Assembly (NCBI GenBank): GCA_020429465.1 | Contig: JAGQLH010000043.1 | Span: 1-11,740, forward strand | Length of the DNA: 11,740 nt | Source: Candidatus Dojkabacteria bacterium | GTDB taxonomy: Bacteria; Patescibacteriota; Dojkabacteria; B142; WJKM01 | Direction: 5' to 3' | Shown: positions 1 to 6,579 of the stretch, piece by piece | How the letters are laid out: every line of letters starts with the position of its first letter | How positions within the stretch are numbered: position 1 is the first letter of the stretch | Translations under genes and position numbers: made by a program | Notes under the pieces: model-generated | The model's database searches: none | The model's input: the letters and a program-made list of their open reading frames with translations, nothing else | What the model was told of the DNA's origin: nothing

Positions 1-15
1 AATATAATTTTTCAT
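1..15 (-). CDS. 5' end of a second lipoprotein gene (partial, runs off the left edge)
   Basis: Only five codons are visible, reading M-K-N-Y-I on the minus strand from the ATG at 13-15. They are identical to the first five codons of the complete lipoprotein gene that starts at 797, and the 35 bp upstream of the start are also shared with one difference. The gene is therefore very probably a tandem paralogue encoding another lipoprotein, transcribed leftward out of the window. Nothing beyond the start can be seen, so whether it is intact is unknown. Confidence 0.7.
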
Positions 16-39
16 GAAAGCATTCTTAAAATATAAAAT

Positions 40-45
40 AGTATA
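40..45 (-). promoter_or_regulatory. putative -10 element of the left-edge lipoprotein gene
   Basis: On the minus strand this reads TATACT, 24 bp before the ATG at 13-15. The matching position in the other lipoprotein copy (822-827) reads TACACT; this is the only difference in the 50-bp duplicated block. No good -35 sequence lies 16-18 bp upstream, so this is a weak prediction resting mainly on conservation of the upstream DNA. Confidence 0.35.
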
Positions 46-68
46 TCTCTTTAAATTAGTAGTCCGTA

Positions 69-797
69 CTATTGAAATGCTCCCGGTATTTCAATCCCGG
101 TTTGTTTGATATCTTTTACATAGGCTGATGCAACAATAGTATCAAGTACAGAGAATAATTCGTTTTCAGGACTCAGTTGTGAATTTGATTCAATGTGAGT
201 ATAAAATGTACTGCCATCTTCCCATCCATTTTCCCAAAAGTATGGTATCGAGTATTCAGCATTAGCTGGGTCGAGATTATTTTCCTCTTCCCATACACTA
301 ATATAATTGAAATTTAAACCCGAGACACTAGATCTTAGCAAAAGGTTGTTCTGTATTATTTGTGGTGTCTTTCTATCAATAATTTCGTACTCAGAAGGTA
401 AGGAGGTAAGTTCTTTAGGACCGGAGTAATAACAACTTCCTTCAAAATATAGTCTTACTATTTCCCTAGGATCTTCCACTATAATCTGCAAACAATCAAA
501 GCCTTCTCCATCTTCTTGAGAATCATGGGAATAATTCCATTCAGCAGGTATGTTAAAACTAAATACCTTTTCTACAAAATAGCCCATTGCAGCGGTAGTG
601 TATTCAATTTCAACATCTTGATACCCACTATCTGTATGGATTACTGAGGGAACGGTATTGCTAGGATTATCTTCAATAATGGTAGTTGATGGTTGATCAG
701 CAGGCTGGACAGTTGTAGCATTTTCATTTGCAGGAAGCAGTGTACAACCAACAAGAAAAAAAGCAATGAATGGAATAATGAAAATATAATTTTTCAT
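69..797 (-). CDS. secreted lipoprotein of unknown function, possibly PsbP-like
   Basis: The 242-aa product begins with a lipoprotein signal peptide: K2, a hydrophobic stretch, and a lipobox L-V-G-C with the lipidated cysteine at residue 18. A Thr/Pro/Asn-rich linker (about residues 19-55) then leads to a globular domain. That domain opens with a segment F-S-F-N-I-P-A-E-W and ends near L-D-T-I-V-A-S, a layout reminiscent of PsbP-like lipoproteins; this is a weak resemblance by eye. The ATG at 795-797 was chosen over an in-frame TTG at 846-848 because it puts the lipobox where signal peptidase II needs it and because this start is conserved in the duplicate at 13-15. No Shine-Dalgarno is seen. 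Stop is TAG at 69-71. The protein should be anchored on the outer face of the cytoplasmic membrane. A shared-type promoter 214 bp upstream (1011-1057) points at it. Confidence 0.85.
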   Translation of the reverse strand: MKNYIFIIPFIAFFLVGCTLLPANENATTVQPADQPSTTIIEDNPSNTVPSVIHTDSGYQDVEIEYTTAAMGYFVEKVFSFNIPAEWNYSHDSQEDGEGFDCLQIIVEDPREIVRLYFEGSCYYSGPKELTSLPSEYEIIDRKTPQIIQNNLLLRSSVSGLNFNYISVWEEENNLDPANAEYSIPYFWENGWEDGSTFYTHIESNSQLSPENELFSVLDTIVASAYVKDIKQTGIEIPGAFQ

Positions 798-832
798 GAA
801 AGCATTCTTAAAATATAAAATAGTGTATCTCT
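783..832. repeat. duplicated lipoprotein start region, copy 2
   Basis: Second copy of the 50-bp direct repeat at 1-50, with 49 of 50 bases matching. It spans the ATG at 795-797 and the 35 bp upstream. Because copy 1 is cut by the window edge, the repeat may continue further into coding sequence. Confidence 0.9.
822..827 (-). promoter_or_regulatory. putative proximal -10 element of the lipoprotein gene
   Basis: The minus strand reads TACACT 24 bp before the ATG at 797, with TTTTGA 17 bp upstream as a poor -35. It is preserved in the duplicate gene as TATACT. The lipoprotein gene may use this promoter, the distal one at 1011-1057, or both. Confidence 0.3.
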
Positions 833-946
833 CAGAAGAGATCTTCAAAATTTGTACAATATTGAGTTCTCAAAGAGCCGTGAAAACGATATGTTCATCA
901 CGAGACTCAGTGACTGAAATTTTTGTTTAGGTTAAACAACGCATAT

Positions 947-980
947 AGGGCCGTGTCAGAAATATCATGACAGAAGCTCT
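947..980 (-). other. possible RNA hairpin in the lipoprotein leader
   Basis: The outer arms 947-951 and 976-980 can pair with one G-U, and the inner arms TGTCA (954-958) and TGACA (968-972) pair perfectly around a 9-nt loop, with a small internal loop between the two stems. It lies in the predicted leader of the transcript from the promoter at 1011-1057. There is no U-tract, so it does not look like a terminator. It could equally be a DNA operator. No folding energy was computed. Confidence 0.3.
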
Positions 981-1010
981 ATGAAAATCATATCACTTAA
1001 GGTCTAGTCA

Positions 1011-1057
1011 GTTATACCAGTCAACGCTATAGATTACATTGTACTACTGCGCAAAGT
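1011..1057 (-). promoter_or_regulatory. leftward promoter with regulator box (fourth copy of the shared module)
   Basis: On the minus strand the box (1036-1057) reads with TTTGCG, a G at box position 11, ACA and TG all conserved with the three XRE-GAF promoters. Exactly 24 bp later comes CTGGTATAAC, an extended -10 with hexamer TATAAC at 1011-1016. Box, spacing and -10 match the modules at 6528-6574, 7396-7442 and 8264-8310 without any gap. The start site would be near 1004 and the first substantial gene downstream is the lipoprotein at 797. This ties the lipoprotein locus to the XRE-GAF regulators. Confidence 0.65.
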
Positions 1058-1094
1058 CGTTGCATTTACGGTATATATTCGCTTTTTCTTAGAA

Positions 1095-1123
1095 CTGACA
1101 AAATTACTTGTATCATTTATAGT
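1095..1123 (+). promoter_or_regulatory. sigma-70-type promoter of gpmI
   Basis: A -35 CTGACA (1095-1100), a 17-bp spacer and a -10 TATAGT (1118-1123) form a near-consensus promoter. The start site would be near 1130, giving a leader of about 20 nt with no Shine-Dalgarno before the ATG at 1151. Confidence 0.6.
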
Positions 1124-1150
1124 ATAAGAGAATCAATTAATTAGAAATAT

Positions 1151-2713
1151 ATGGAATTGCCAAAGAATCTACCAAAAACTATCGTTTTACTTGTTCTTGA
1201 TGGGTTTGGCGTTGCTCCAAAGAGTAGGGGAAATGCAATTTCTCTATCAAAAACACCAGTTCTCGATAGACTCTTTAAAAATTATCCACATGCAAAGATT
1301 TCTGCTTCTGGGAATGAGGTTGGTTTAGATATGGGAGAAGATGGAAATAGTGAGGTTGGACATATGACGATGGGAGCGGGTCGAGTGATACTTCAACTCT
1401 CAAGTCGTATTGATGAATCCATAAATTCAGGAAATTTTTATAAAAATGAGGAGCTCCTCAAAGCACTTGAATATGCCAAAACTAATGATTCACATGTACA
1501 TTTACTAGGACTAATAGGAGGAGGTGTTGTTCATGCTTCTCTAGAACATGCAAAAGCACTTATTACCCTTTGTAAACGAGAAAAGGTGAATCCAAACAGA
1601 GTATTTTTTCATGTAATAACTGATGGTCGAGACTCCGAGCCAAAATCTGCACTTACCTACATTCATGAACTTGAACATCATATGCATAAAGAGAGAGTAG
1701 GTAATATAAGTACAATTATCGGAAGACATTATGCAATGGATCGTGATGAACGGTGGGAAAGAACATTGAAAGCATATGATTTGTATACGAAAGCGGAAGG
1801 GAAAGAGTTTGAAACTTGGGAAGAAGCTGTAGAGCATAATTATGATTCTGGAGTTGTTGATGACCAATACATTGAACCAAGTGTAATACTAAATTATGAT
1901 AGTCCGTTTCCAGCTATTGATAAAAAAGACGTGGTAATTTTTTTCAATTATAGAGCAGATAGAGCTATTCAAATCAGTAGTGTATTCCAAGATTCCAAGC
2001 TACAAAAACAACTATCAAGAGAAACTATACCAAAACTTTATTTCCTGGGGTTTGCGAAGTACTCAAATCACATTCCAAAACATACTGCATTTGGAAAAGA
2101 ATCAATAGTAGATACCTTGGGGGCTACATTATCAAAACATAGAAAATATCAGTTGAGAATCGCAGAATCGGAGAAGTTCCCACATGTTACATACTTTTTT
2201 AACGGAGGAAGAGATGAGCTATTCGCAGGGGAAGACAGGGTAGAGATACCCTCAAATAAGAAAGTGAAGACGTACGATAAAGCTCCGCATATGAAAGTGA
2301 AAGAAATCACAGAAGAAATGATTAAACGCCTTGAAAAGGAAAAATACTCATTTATACTTGCGAATTTTGCTAATGCAGATATGGTAAGTCACACAGGAGA
2401 TATTGATGCTACCATTGCTGCTATTGAATATATGGATGGAATGATAGGAAAGCTTGTAAAGATTGTTGAGGCAAATGATTACATCCTTGTCATAACTGCA
2501 GATCATGGAAATGCGGAAGAAATGTTTGTAGATGGACATTTAGATACAAAGCATTCAAATAATCCAGTTCCATTCGTAATTATTGGAAAGAATATCGGAA
2601 AAAGCTACCGGCTTAAACCAGCTGGATCATTAGCGGATGTAGCTCCAACTATTTTAAATTTACTAGGAATAGAAAAACCTGATAGTATGACAGGCGAAAA
2701 TTTGATAGAGTAA
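1151..2713 (+). CDS. gpmI: 2,3-bisphosphoglycerate-independent phosphoglycerate mutase
   Basis: This 520-aa cytoplasmic enzyme interconverts 3- and 2-phosphoglycerate in glycolysis and gluconeogenesis, using two metal ions (usually manganese) and a phosphoserine intermediate. It has the full set of family motifs: D-G-F-G with metal ligand D17; G-N-S-E-V-G-H with catalytic Ser67; the substrate-binding insert with T-D-G-R-D (157-161), G-R-H-Y-A-M-D-R-D (191-199) and N-Y-R-A-D-R (266-271); and the second metal cluster in N-A-D-M-V-S-H (D410, H414), A-D-H-G-N (D451, H452) and H468. Length is normal for the family (about 510-520). It starts at an ATG with no Shine-Dalgarno just after a good promoter, and is followed after 3 bp by the gene at 2717, probably in one operon. 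No key residue is missing, so it should be active. Confidence 0.97.
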   Translation: MELPKNLPKTIVLLVLDGFGVAPKSRGNAISLSKTPVLDRLFKNYPHAKISASGNEVGLDMGEDGNSEVGHMTMGAGRVILQLSSRIDESINSGNFYKNEELLKALEYAKTNDSHVHLLGLIGGGVVHASLEHAKALITLCKREKVNPNRVFFHVITDGRDSEPKSALTYIHELEHHMHKERVGNISTIIGRHYAMDRDERWERTLKAYDLYTKAEGKEFETWEEAVEHNYDSGVVDDQYIEPSVILNYDSPFPAIDKKDVVIFFNYRADRAIQISSVFQDSKLQKQLSRETIPKLYFLGFAKYSNHIPKHTAFGKESIVDTLGATLSKHRKYQLRIAESEKFPHVTYFFNGGRDELFAGEDRVEIPSNKKVKTYDKAPHMKVKEITEEMIKRLEKEKYSFILANFANADMVSHTGDIDATIAAIEYMDGMIGKLVKIVEANDYILVITADHGNAEEMFVDGHLDTKHSNNPVPFVIIGKNIGKSYRLKPAGSLADVAPTILNLLGIEKPDSMTGENLIE

Positions 2714-2716
2714 ACT

Positions 2717-3310
2717 ATGCAAATATTGACTAATATCACACAATTTTTTACAAATTTAATCTTAGCTGGTGTTTTATTTGGTATAGTCGGGGTGGCAAGT
2801 ATGTCGTTGTATGCCCTTTCTCCTCGACCATATGTCCCTGAATATGAATACACTGCAGAGAATTATTCCCATGGTAAAGGTGAATCAGTACTCGGAATTC
2901 AAGATTTTAATAAACAAGCTACTAATAGTTCCTCTATAAAATTTATGGAGTTGGTTGATCCATCTCTCTCTAAACGAGTATATAACAATGACTCTGGAGG
3001 TGTAATGAAAATAACTCTGTATGATCTTACTACACTAAAGATGTTTAATATTGCAGAGTTAATTAATTCAACAGCTAAATCGTCTGAATACCTTGTGAGA
3101 GTTTGGTGGAATAGTGATGCTGTTCGAGTTAGTGTGGAACAGGATGGGAATACATTTACCAACAAATCAGTAGAAAGCTTTGAGCAAGGAGTAGTACCAA
3201 TAACCGTCAGTCCAGCAGAATTTTCACGAATTGGATTACGAATCTCTCCAATCGATACTATGGAGAAACCATCATCACTCGATATTGAAATTGAAATTAT
3301 TGAGCGTTAG
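2717..3310 (+). CDS. membrane-anchored protein of unknown function
   Basis: The 197-aa product has one N-terminal hydrophobic helix (about residues 10-33) with no lipobox, and then a soluble domain of about 160 residues with alternating polar and beta-strand-like segments such as Y-L-V-R-V-W-W. I do not recognise the family. The first residues carry little charge, so orientation is uncertain, but a single N-terminal anchor with an exported domain is the likeliest arrangement. It starts 3 bp after the gpmI stop, so it is probably co-transcribed; this need not mean a glycolytic role. The last codons run into lepA: its stop TAG (3308-3310) overlaps the lepA stop (3307-3309) on the other strand. 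Confidence 0.85.
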   Translation: MQILTNITQFFTNLILAGVLFGIVGVASMSLYALSPRPYVPEYEYTAENYSHGKGESVLGIQDFNKQATNSSSIKFMELVDPSLSKRVYNNDSGGVMKITLYDLTTLKMFNIAELINSTAKSSEYLVRVWWNSDAVRVSVEQDGNTFTNKSVESFEQGVVPITVSPAEFSRIGLRISPIDTMEKPSSLDIEIEIIER

Positions 3311-5229
3311 TCGACACGTAAGGCTCCTAAAAATGCCTCTTTCGGAATTTCCACACTTCCAAATGATTTAAGTCTTTTTTTACCTTTCTTTTGTTTTTCT
3401 AAAAGCTTTTTCTTTCGAGTGACATCTCCTCCGTACAATTTAGCGGTAACATCTTTCCGGTATGCTTGAATTGTTTCGCGAGCTATTACTTTTCCTCCAA
3501 TTGCAGCCTGAATTGGCACTTTAAATTGCTGACGAGGTATAAGTTCCTTCAGTTTCTTTACAAGATCTCTTCCTCTTCGTTCTGCTTTATCTCTGTGTGT
3601 AAGGAATGAGAGTGCTCCTGCATCTTCACTATTTACAAGGACACCCACCTTAACAATATCAGCTTCTCTATATCCAATAAATTCGTAATCCATAGTTGCA
3701 TAGCCCTGTGTAGCAGATTTCAATGTATCAAAGAATGTAGTAATAATTTCTGCAGTAGGAATTTCGTATTTTAGAATTACATGTTTTTTTCCTTCAATAA
3801 CTGCTTCGCTTGAAATATATTCCATCCGTTTATATTCACCTCTATGATTTTGGCATAACTCCATTATATTCCCGATATACTCATCTGGTGTTAATACCTC
3901 GAGTCGAACCCATGGTTCTTCAACCTTTTCAATGAGTGTTGGGTCTGGGAATTCTCCTGCAGTTCTAACATTAAAAGAGTCATCTTCATTTTGTTGCGCT
4001 ACAGAAAGCATAGGTACCTTAGACATATCTTTTGTAGTGAGCCAGACTTTGTAATCAACAGTAGGTGAGGTAGAGATGAGATCTATATCAAATTCTTTTT
4101 CAAGACGCTCCTGTGTAATTTCTAAATGAAGAAGACCTAAAAATCCACATAAGTAACCTGAGCCGAGTGCTAACGAGTGTTCTCTTTGATATGACAGTGC
4201 TGCATCATTCAATGCAAGTTTTTCAAGAGATTGACTAAATTCTTCAAAATCATTTGCCTCTACGGGAAATAATGATGCATAAACCATAGCTTTAGGTGGT
4301 TGATATCCAGGTAGCTGCTCTATATTTCCTTTACGATATTTTTCGGTAGTTAGTGTATCACCTACATGGATTAATTTAATATCTTTTAATCCCGTCGCTA
4401 TATATCCTACTTCTCCTGCAAGTAATTCTTTCTGTTTTTCCATAATTGGACGCATATAACCAATTTCTATCGGTTCTACTTTCTCTCCCGATCCAATACT
4501 AAATAGATTATCCTGCTCGGTAATTTTTCCATCAACCATTTTCACAAGTACCACGACGCCTTTGTGTTCATGATAAAAAGAGTCATATATCATCATACGG
4601 GGTGGTTTACTATCAAGTTCTTGTTTTGATTCTACTCCAACCGTTGGTGCTGGGCATCGTTCGATTATTGCATTTAGGAGTTCCGAGACTCCTATTCCAC
4701 TTTTTCCCGATGTAAGAATAATTTCCTCTTTCGAGAAACCAAACGTATTTATTAACTCATCTGTTACCTTCTCTACTTGTGCAGAGGGTAAATCTACTTT
4801 ATTAATAGCTGGGATAATCTCGAGATCGTATTCAAGAGCTTTATAAACGGTAGTAAGTGTTTGAGCTTGAATACCTTGTGTTGCATCAACTAATAGAATT
4901 GCAGCCTCACATGAGGCAATAGAGCGTGAAACTTCATAAGAGAAGTCAACATGTCCCGGGGTATCTATAAGATTAAGGATGTATGGATCTTTAGAGACAT
5001 AGGAATCATTATCCCCTGAATATTCGTAACTCATACGTGCAGTCTGGAGTTTGATTGTAATACCACGTTCTTGCTCTAGTTCCAATGTATCTAGTACTCG
5101 ATCCTTCATGTCACGTAAGGCTATTGTTCCGGTTTCAGATAGTAGTCGATCTGCTAATGTAGATTTCCCATGATCAATATGAGCAATAATGGCAAAATTT
5201 CTAATGTAGGATGCATAATTTGTTCCCAT
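3307..5229 (-). CDS. lepA: elongation factor 4 (ribosomal back-translocase GTPase LepA)
   Basis: LepA is a ribosome-associated GTPase related to EF-G. The 640-aa product shows G1 A-H-I-D-H-G-K-S-T (16-24), G2 R-G-I-T-I-K (55-60), G3 D-T-P-G-H (89-93), G4 N-K-V-D (143-146), the C-G-F-L-G-L-L-H segment of domain III, and the LepA-specific C-terminal domain ending K-E-A-F-L-G-A-L. The usual G5 S-A-K is S-G-K here. It is somewhat longer than the typical 600 residues owing to small insertions, around residues 71-83 and before P-W-V-R-L-E-V. The ATG at 5227-5229 was chosen because homology begins there and a Shine-Dalgarno AGAGGAG (5242-5248) lies 12 nt upstream; the frame stays open to 5328 but that extension overlaps the divergent receiver gene. 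No terminator is visible. Confidence 0.97.
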   Translation of the reverse strand: MGTNYASYIRNFAIIAHIDHGKSTLADRLLSETGTIALRDMKDRVLDTLELEQERGITIKLQTARMSYEYSGDNDSYVSKDPYILNLIDTPGHVDFSYEVSRSIASCEAAILLVDATQGIQAQTLTTVYKALEYDLEIIPAINKVDLPSAQVEKVTDELINTFGFSKEEIILTSGKSGIGVSELLNAIIERCPAPTVGVESKQELDSKPPRMMIYDSFYHEHKGVVVLVKMVDGKITEQDNLFSIGSGEKVEPIEIGYMRPIMEKQKELLAGEVGYIATGLKDIKLIHVGDTLTTEKYRKGNIEQLPGYQPPKAMVYASLFPVEANDFEEFSQSLEKLALNDAALSYQREHSLALGSGYLCGFLGLLHLEITQERLEKEFDIDLISTSPTVDYKVWLTTKDMSKVPMLSVAQQNEDDSFNVRTAGEFPDPTLIEKVEEPWVRLEVLTPDEYIGNIMELCQNHRGEYKRMEYISSEAVIEGKKHVILKYEIPTAEIITTFFDTLKSATQGYATMDYEFIGYREADIVKVGVLVNSEDAGALSFLTHRDKAERRGRDLVKKLKELIPRQQFKVPIQAAIGGKVIARETIQAYRKDVTAKLYGGDVTRKKKLLEKQKKGKKRLKSFGSVEIPKEAFLGALRVD

Positions 5230-5241
5230 AATTTCTTTCTT

Positions 5242-5248
5242 CTCCTCT
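5242..5248 (-). promoter_or_regulatory. ribosome binding site of lepA
   Basis: The minus strand reads AGAGGAG, ending 12 nt before the ATG at 5229. The spacing is slightly long, but it is one of only two strong Shine-Dalgarno sequences in the window, and it supports the shorter 640-aa start. Confidence 0.6.
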
Positions 5249-5262
5249 TTGTTAAATCTAGG

Positions 5263-5269
5263 TATAATA
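5263..5269. promoter_or_regulatory. overlapping -10 elements of the divergent lepA and receiver genes
   Basis: The plus strand reads TATAAT (5263-5268), a consensus -10 for the receiver gene. The complement of 5264-5269 reads TATTAT, a usable -10 toward lepA. Neither direction has a good -35. Shared -10 sequences of this kind are known to give bidirectional promoters. The receiver leader would be about 50 nt long and the lepA leader about 25-30 nt. Confidence 0.4.
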
Positions 5270-5281
5270 AAAATATTCAAT

Positions 5282-5311
5282 AATTTTGGAGCATGGATAA
5301 AATCCAAAATT
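5282..5311. repeat. 9-bp inverted repeat in the receiver leader
   Basis: The arms AATTTTGGA (5282-5290) and TCCAAAATT (5303-5311) are perfect complements around a 12-nt loop. A smaller hairpin GGAT-AAA-ATCC (5295-5305) shares the TCC and so excludes the larger one. It lies between the overlapping -10 and the receiver ATG, where it could be an operator affecting both divergent genes or an RNA structure in the receiver leader. Confidence 0.5.
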
Positions 5312-5326
5312 GCCACTAATATTACC

Positions 5327-5710
5327 ATGAATGAGGCAAAAACAATAAAAGTTTTATTGGTCGAAGACGAACAAGATGCTCGTGAGATCTATGCGGATAT
5401 ACTTTCAGCAAATGGTTTTTATGTCGTATCGGCTGTTGATGGCCAGGATGCTCAGGAGAAATTAGACCAGGAGTCTTTTGATATCGTTTTGCTTGATATT
5501 ATTACTCCTCGAAAAGATGGGATACAGACACTCTCAGAAATAAAAGCAAATCCAGACACATTTGGAACCCCAAAGGTAGTAATGCTTTCAAATATAGCAG
5601 GTGATATTTCTATAGATAAGGCGATGGAGCTTGGGGCAGACGGTTATATGCTTAAATCTGATGTTGAGCCAACAGATCTCGTCAATATTGTGAGGAAATA
5701 TTTTGAGTAA
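5327..5710 (+). CDS. stand-alone response regulator receiver protein (CheY-like)
   Basis: The 127-aa product is a single receiver domain with no output domain. The acidic pocket is E13-D14, the phosphoacceptor is D57 in V-L-L-D-I, the switch serine is S88 and the conserved lysine is K110. It would take a phosphoryl group from a histidine kinase and act through protein contacts. The ATG at 5327 was preferred to one at 5249 because the domain begins immediately after it and the longer form would add a non-homologous tail over the lepA promoter. No Shine-Dalgarno is seen. The nearest kinase is the GAF kinase at 9378, 3.7 kb away, so a partnership is possible but unproven. The gene converges on the broken XRE-GAF gene, with 8 bp between the stops. 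Confidence 0.93.
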   Translation: MNEAKTIKVLLVEDEQDAREIYADILSANGFYVVSAVDGQDAQEKLDQESFDIVLLDIITPRKDGIQTLSEIKANPDTFGTPKVVMLSNIAGDISIDKAMELGADGYMLKSDVEPTDLVNIVRKYFE

Positions 5711-5718
5711 ACAAAGAT

Positions 5719-5925
5719 CTACTTCTGTATTCCTTTTAACTTTTCAATTTCATCTTTGAGTTTTTGATATTTTTCAGCATTTGCTATACAAACAGCAATA
5801 TGATCTGTGAATGCTTCAAGGACTTCCTTCTCAATCGAAAAATCATCAATATAATCCTTACCAAATCCGATCATTCCGTATGTAATATTTCTATATATGA
5901 TGGGGAAGATATAAATGATTTTACT
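5719..5925 (-). pseudogene. detached C-terminal part of the frameshifted XRE-GAF gene
   Basis: On the minus strand, in the frame one base off from the gene above, this region encodes the end of a GAF domain (N-I-T-Y-G-M-I-G-F-G-K-D-Y) and a Lys/Glu-rich helix ending K-L-K-G-I-Q-K, stop TAG at 5719-5721. An ATG at 5872-5874 overlaps the upstream stop TGA as ATGA, so a 51-aa fragment could in principle be made by translational coupling. More likely it is the severed tail of one gene. Confidence 0.8.
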
Positions 5926-6497
5926 GTTGTTACCTTTTGAAGTAGGTGAGAAACCTTCAAAGGTAAGAAAGGAGTTGAGTAATCGGATAGATTTTTTGTA
6001 AGGTAAGGTTTTCTGTCTTTTATGGTTCTAATTACAAGATTATCCTTTTCATTAATACTTATACTAAGACTATTAAAAGGCTTCCCAATGAGTTTGTCAG
6101 CCATTTGTGTAAAGAAGGTTTTTGAATACACCTTTGCGAATACACGGTCACCTTCTACTACACAAATAAATGCAGCCAATAAGCCAAGATCAAAAGCAAT
6201 TTCGTCGACTGCATCTTGCAATACTTGATCAAGCTCAAGACTAGTTGAAAGTTTTTTTGAGGTTTGTAGTATTTGAGATAAATAATTTTGATCTAACTCA
6301 AAGAGAGAAATGACTTCGTGAGTTTTTAAATTAAGGACTTCGATGATCTTAATTAGAGTCTCCTTACTTGGGTTAACCTTACCTGATTCCATTCGAGATA
6401 TGCTTCCTGCAGACGCATTAATTTCAGTTTCAAGTTTAAACTGACTAAATCCCTTTTGCATTCTATATGCTTTAATTTTATCTCCGATACTATTCAT
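5871..6497 (-). CDS. XRE-type HTH plus GAF regulator, truncated by a frameshift
   Basis: As it stands the frame gives 208 aa: an XRE-type helix-turn-helix (residues 3-58, recognition region S-A-G-S-I-S-R-M-E-S-G-K) and the first part of a GAF domain (from about 75). After V192 the reading changes to an unrelated 16-residue tail. The lost part of the GAF domain and the charged C-terminus are encoded just downstream in the -1 frame (to 5719) and align well with the two paralogues: K-V-T-T-V-K then I-I-Y-I-F-P-I-I-Y matches K-I-L-K-F-K-I-G-I-A-M-P-L-I-Y. The cause is a run of four A's on the coding strand (5919-5922) where five would restore a 259-aa protein; the intact paralogues are 262 and 258 aa. 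The DNA-binding half survives, so the truncated form might still bind operators. It may also be a sequencing error. Confidence 0.85.
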   Translation of the reverse strand: MNSIGDKIKAYRMQKGFSQFKLETEINASAGSISRMESGKVNPSKETLIKIIEVLNLKTHEVISLFELDQNYLSQILQTSKKLSTSLELDQVLQDAVDEIAFDLGLLAAFICVVEGDRVFAKVYSKTFFTQMADKLIGKPFNSLSISINEKDNLVIRTIKDRKPYLTKNLSDYSTPFLPLKVSHLLQKVTTVKSFISSPSYIEILHTE

Positions 6498-6527
6498 AAA
6501 AATAGATAGGTTTATAGTTCTTAGTGA

Positions 6528-6574
6528 TTTATATCATAGATCAAATATAGATTCACTGTATCGCGACGCAAAAT
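6528..6574 (-). promoter_or_regulatory. promoter and regulator box of the frameshifted XRE-GAF gene
   Basis: The box (6553-6574) has the conserved TTTGCG, box-position-11 G, ACA and TG. It is the most divergent copy, having C-A-G in place of C-A-A on the promoter-proximal side. Exactly 24 bp later ends an extended -10, TATGATATAA, with hexamer TATAAA at 6528-6533. There is no recognisable -35 apart from the overlap with the box. The module begins 5 bp after the stop of the upstream paralogue. Confidence 0.65.
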
Positions 6575-6579
6575 TAGGG

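Larger units (their letters stand above)
1..50. repeat. duplicated lipoprotein start region, copy 1
   Basis: This block is identical to 783-832 except for one base (A at 43, G at 825). It covers the first five codons of a lipoprotein gene plus 35 bp of upstream DNA. The similarity ends sharply at 50/832. The two copies lie 782 bp apart in direct orientation, as expected from tandem gene duplication. Confidence 0.9.
798..1150. other. divergent intergenic region between the lipoprotein gene and gpmI
   Basis: This 353-bp spacer has no credible gene; only tiny frames of under 20 codons are present. It holds a leftward promoter module (1011-1057), a rightward gpmI promoter (1095-1123), a proximal -10 (822-827) and several inverted repeats: TTGAG-TT-CTCAA at 862-873, TCAGT-G-ACTGA at 907-917, and a longer hairpin at 947-980. 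If the leftward promoter is used, the lipoprotein mRNA carries a leader of about 200 nt, unlike the 20-25 nt leaders of the regulator genes. Confidence 0.6.

Noticed and set aside
848..1004. Remnant of a fourth XRE-GAF gene behind the leftward promoter
   Set aside because: Reading the leader in the minus-strand frames gave no helix-turn-helix or GAF residues, only frames of 8-17 codons. A lost gene remains possible, but no sequence trace supports it.
1541..1867. 108-codon open frame on the minus strand inside gpmI
   Set aside because: It lies entirely within a well-supported gene on the other strand, and its translation is Phe/Ile/Cys-rich with no recognisable domain. The same applies to minus-strand frames at 2348-2539, 2605-2853 and 2899-3165.
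3300..3320. Terminator between the convergent genes at 3307-3310
   Set aside because: The two stop codons overlap as TTAG and no stem with a T-run is present on either strand there; no rho-independent terminator could be supported anywhere in the window.
5249..5326. Longer N-terminus for the receiver protein starting at 5249
   Set aside because: It would start upstream of the predicted -10 (5263-5268) and add 26 residues not belonging to a receiver domain.
5230..5328. Longer N-terminus for LepA starting at 5328
   Set aside because: The extra 33 residues are hydrophobic, precede the conserved start of the family, overlap the receiver start codon, and are bypassed by a Shine-Dalgarno placed before the ATG at 5229.
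5915..5930. Programmed -1 frameshift in the third XRE-GAF gene
   Set aside because: The site is a plain run of four A's without a proper X-XXY-YYZ slippery heptamer and with no obvious downstream structure. A one-base deletion explains it more simply, though a phase-variable run is still possible.
6022..6228. 68-codon plus-strand frame inside the frameshifted XRE-GAF gene
   Set aside because: Antisense to a region that aligns with two paralogous proteins; no start signal or domain.
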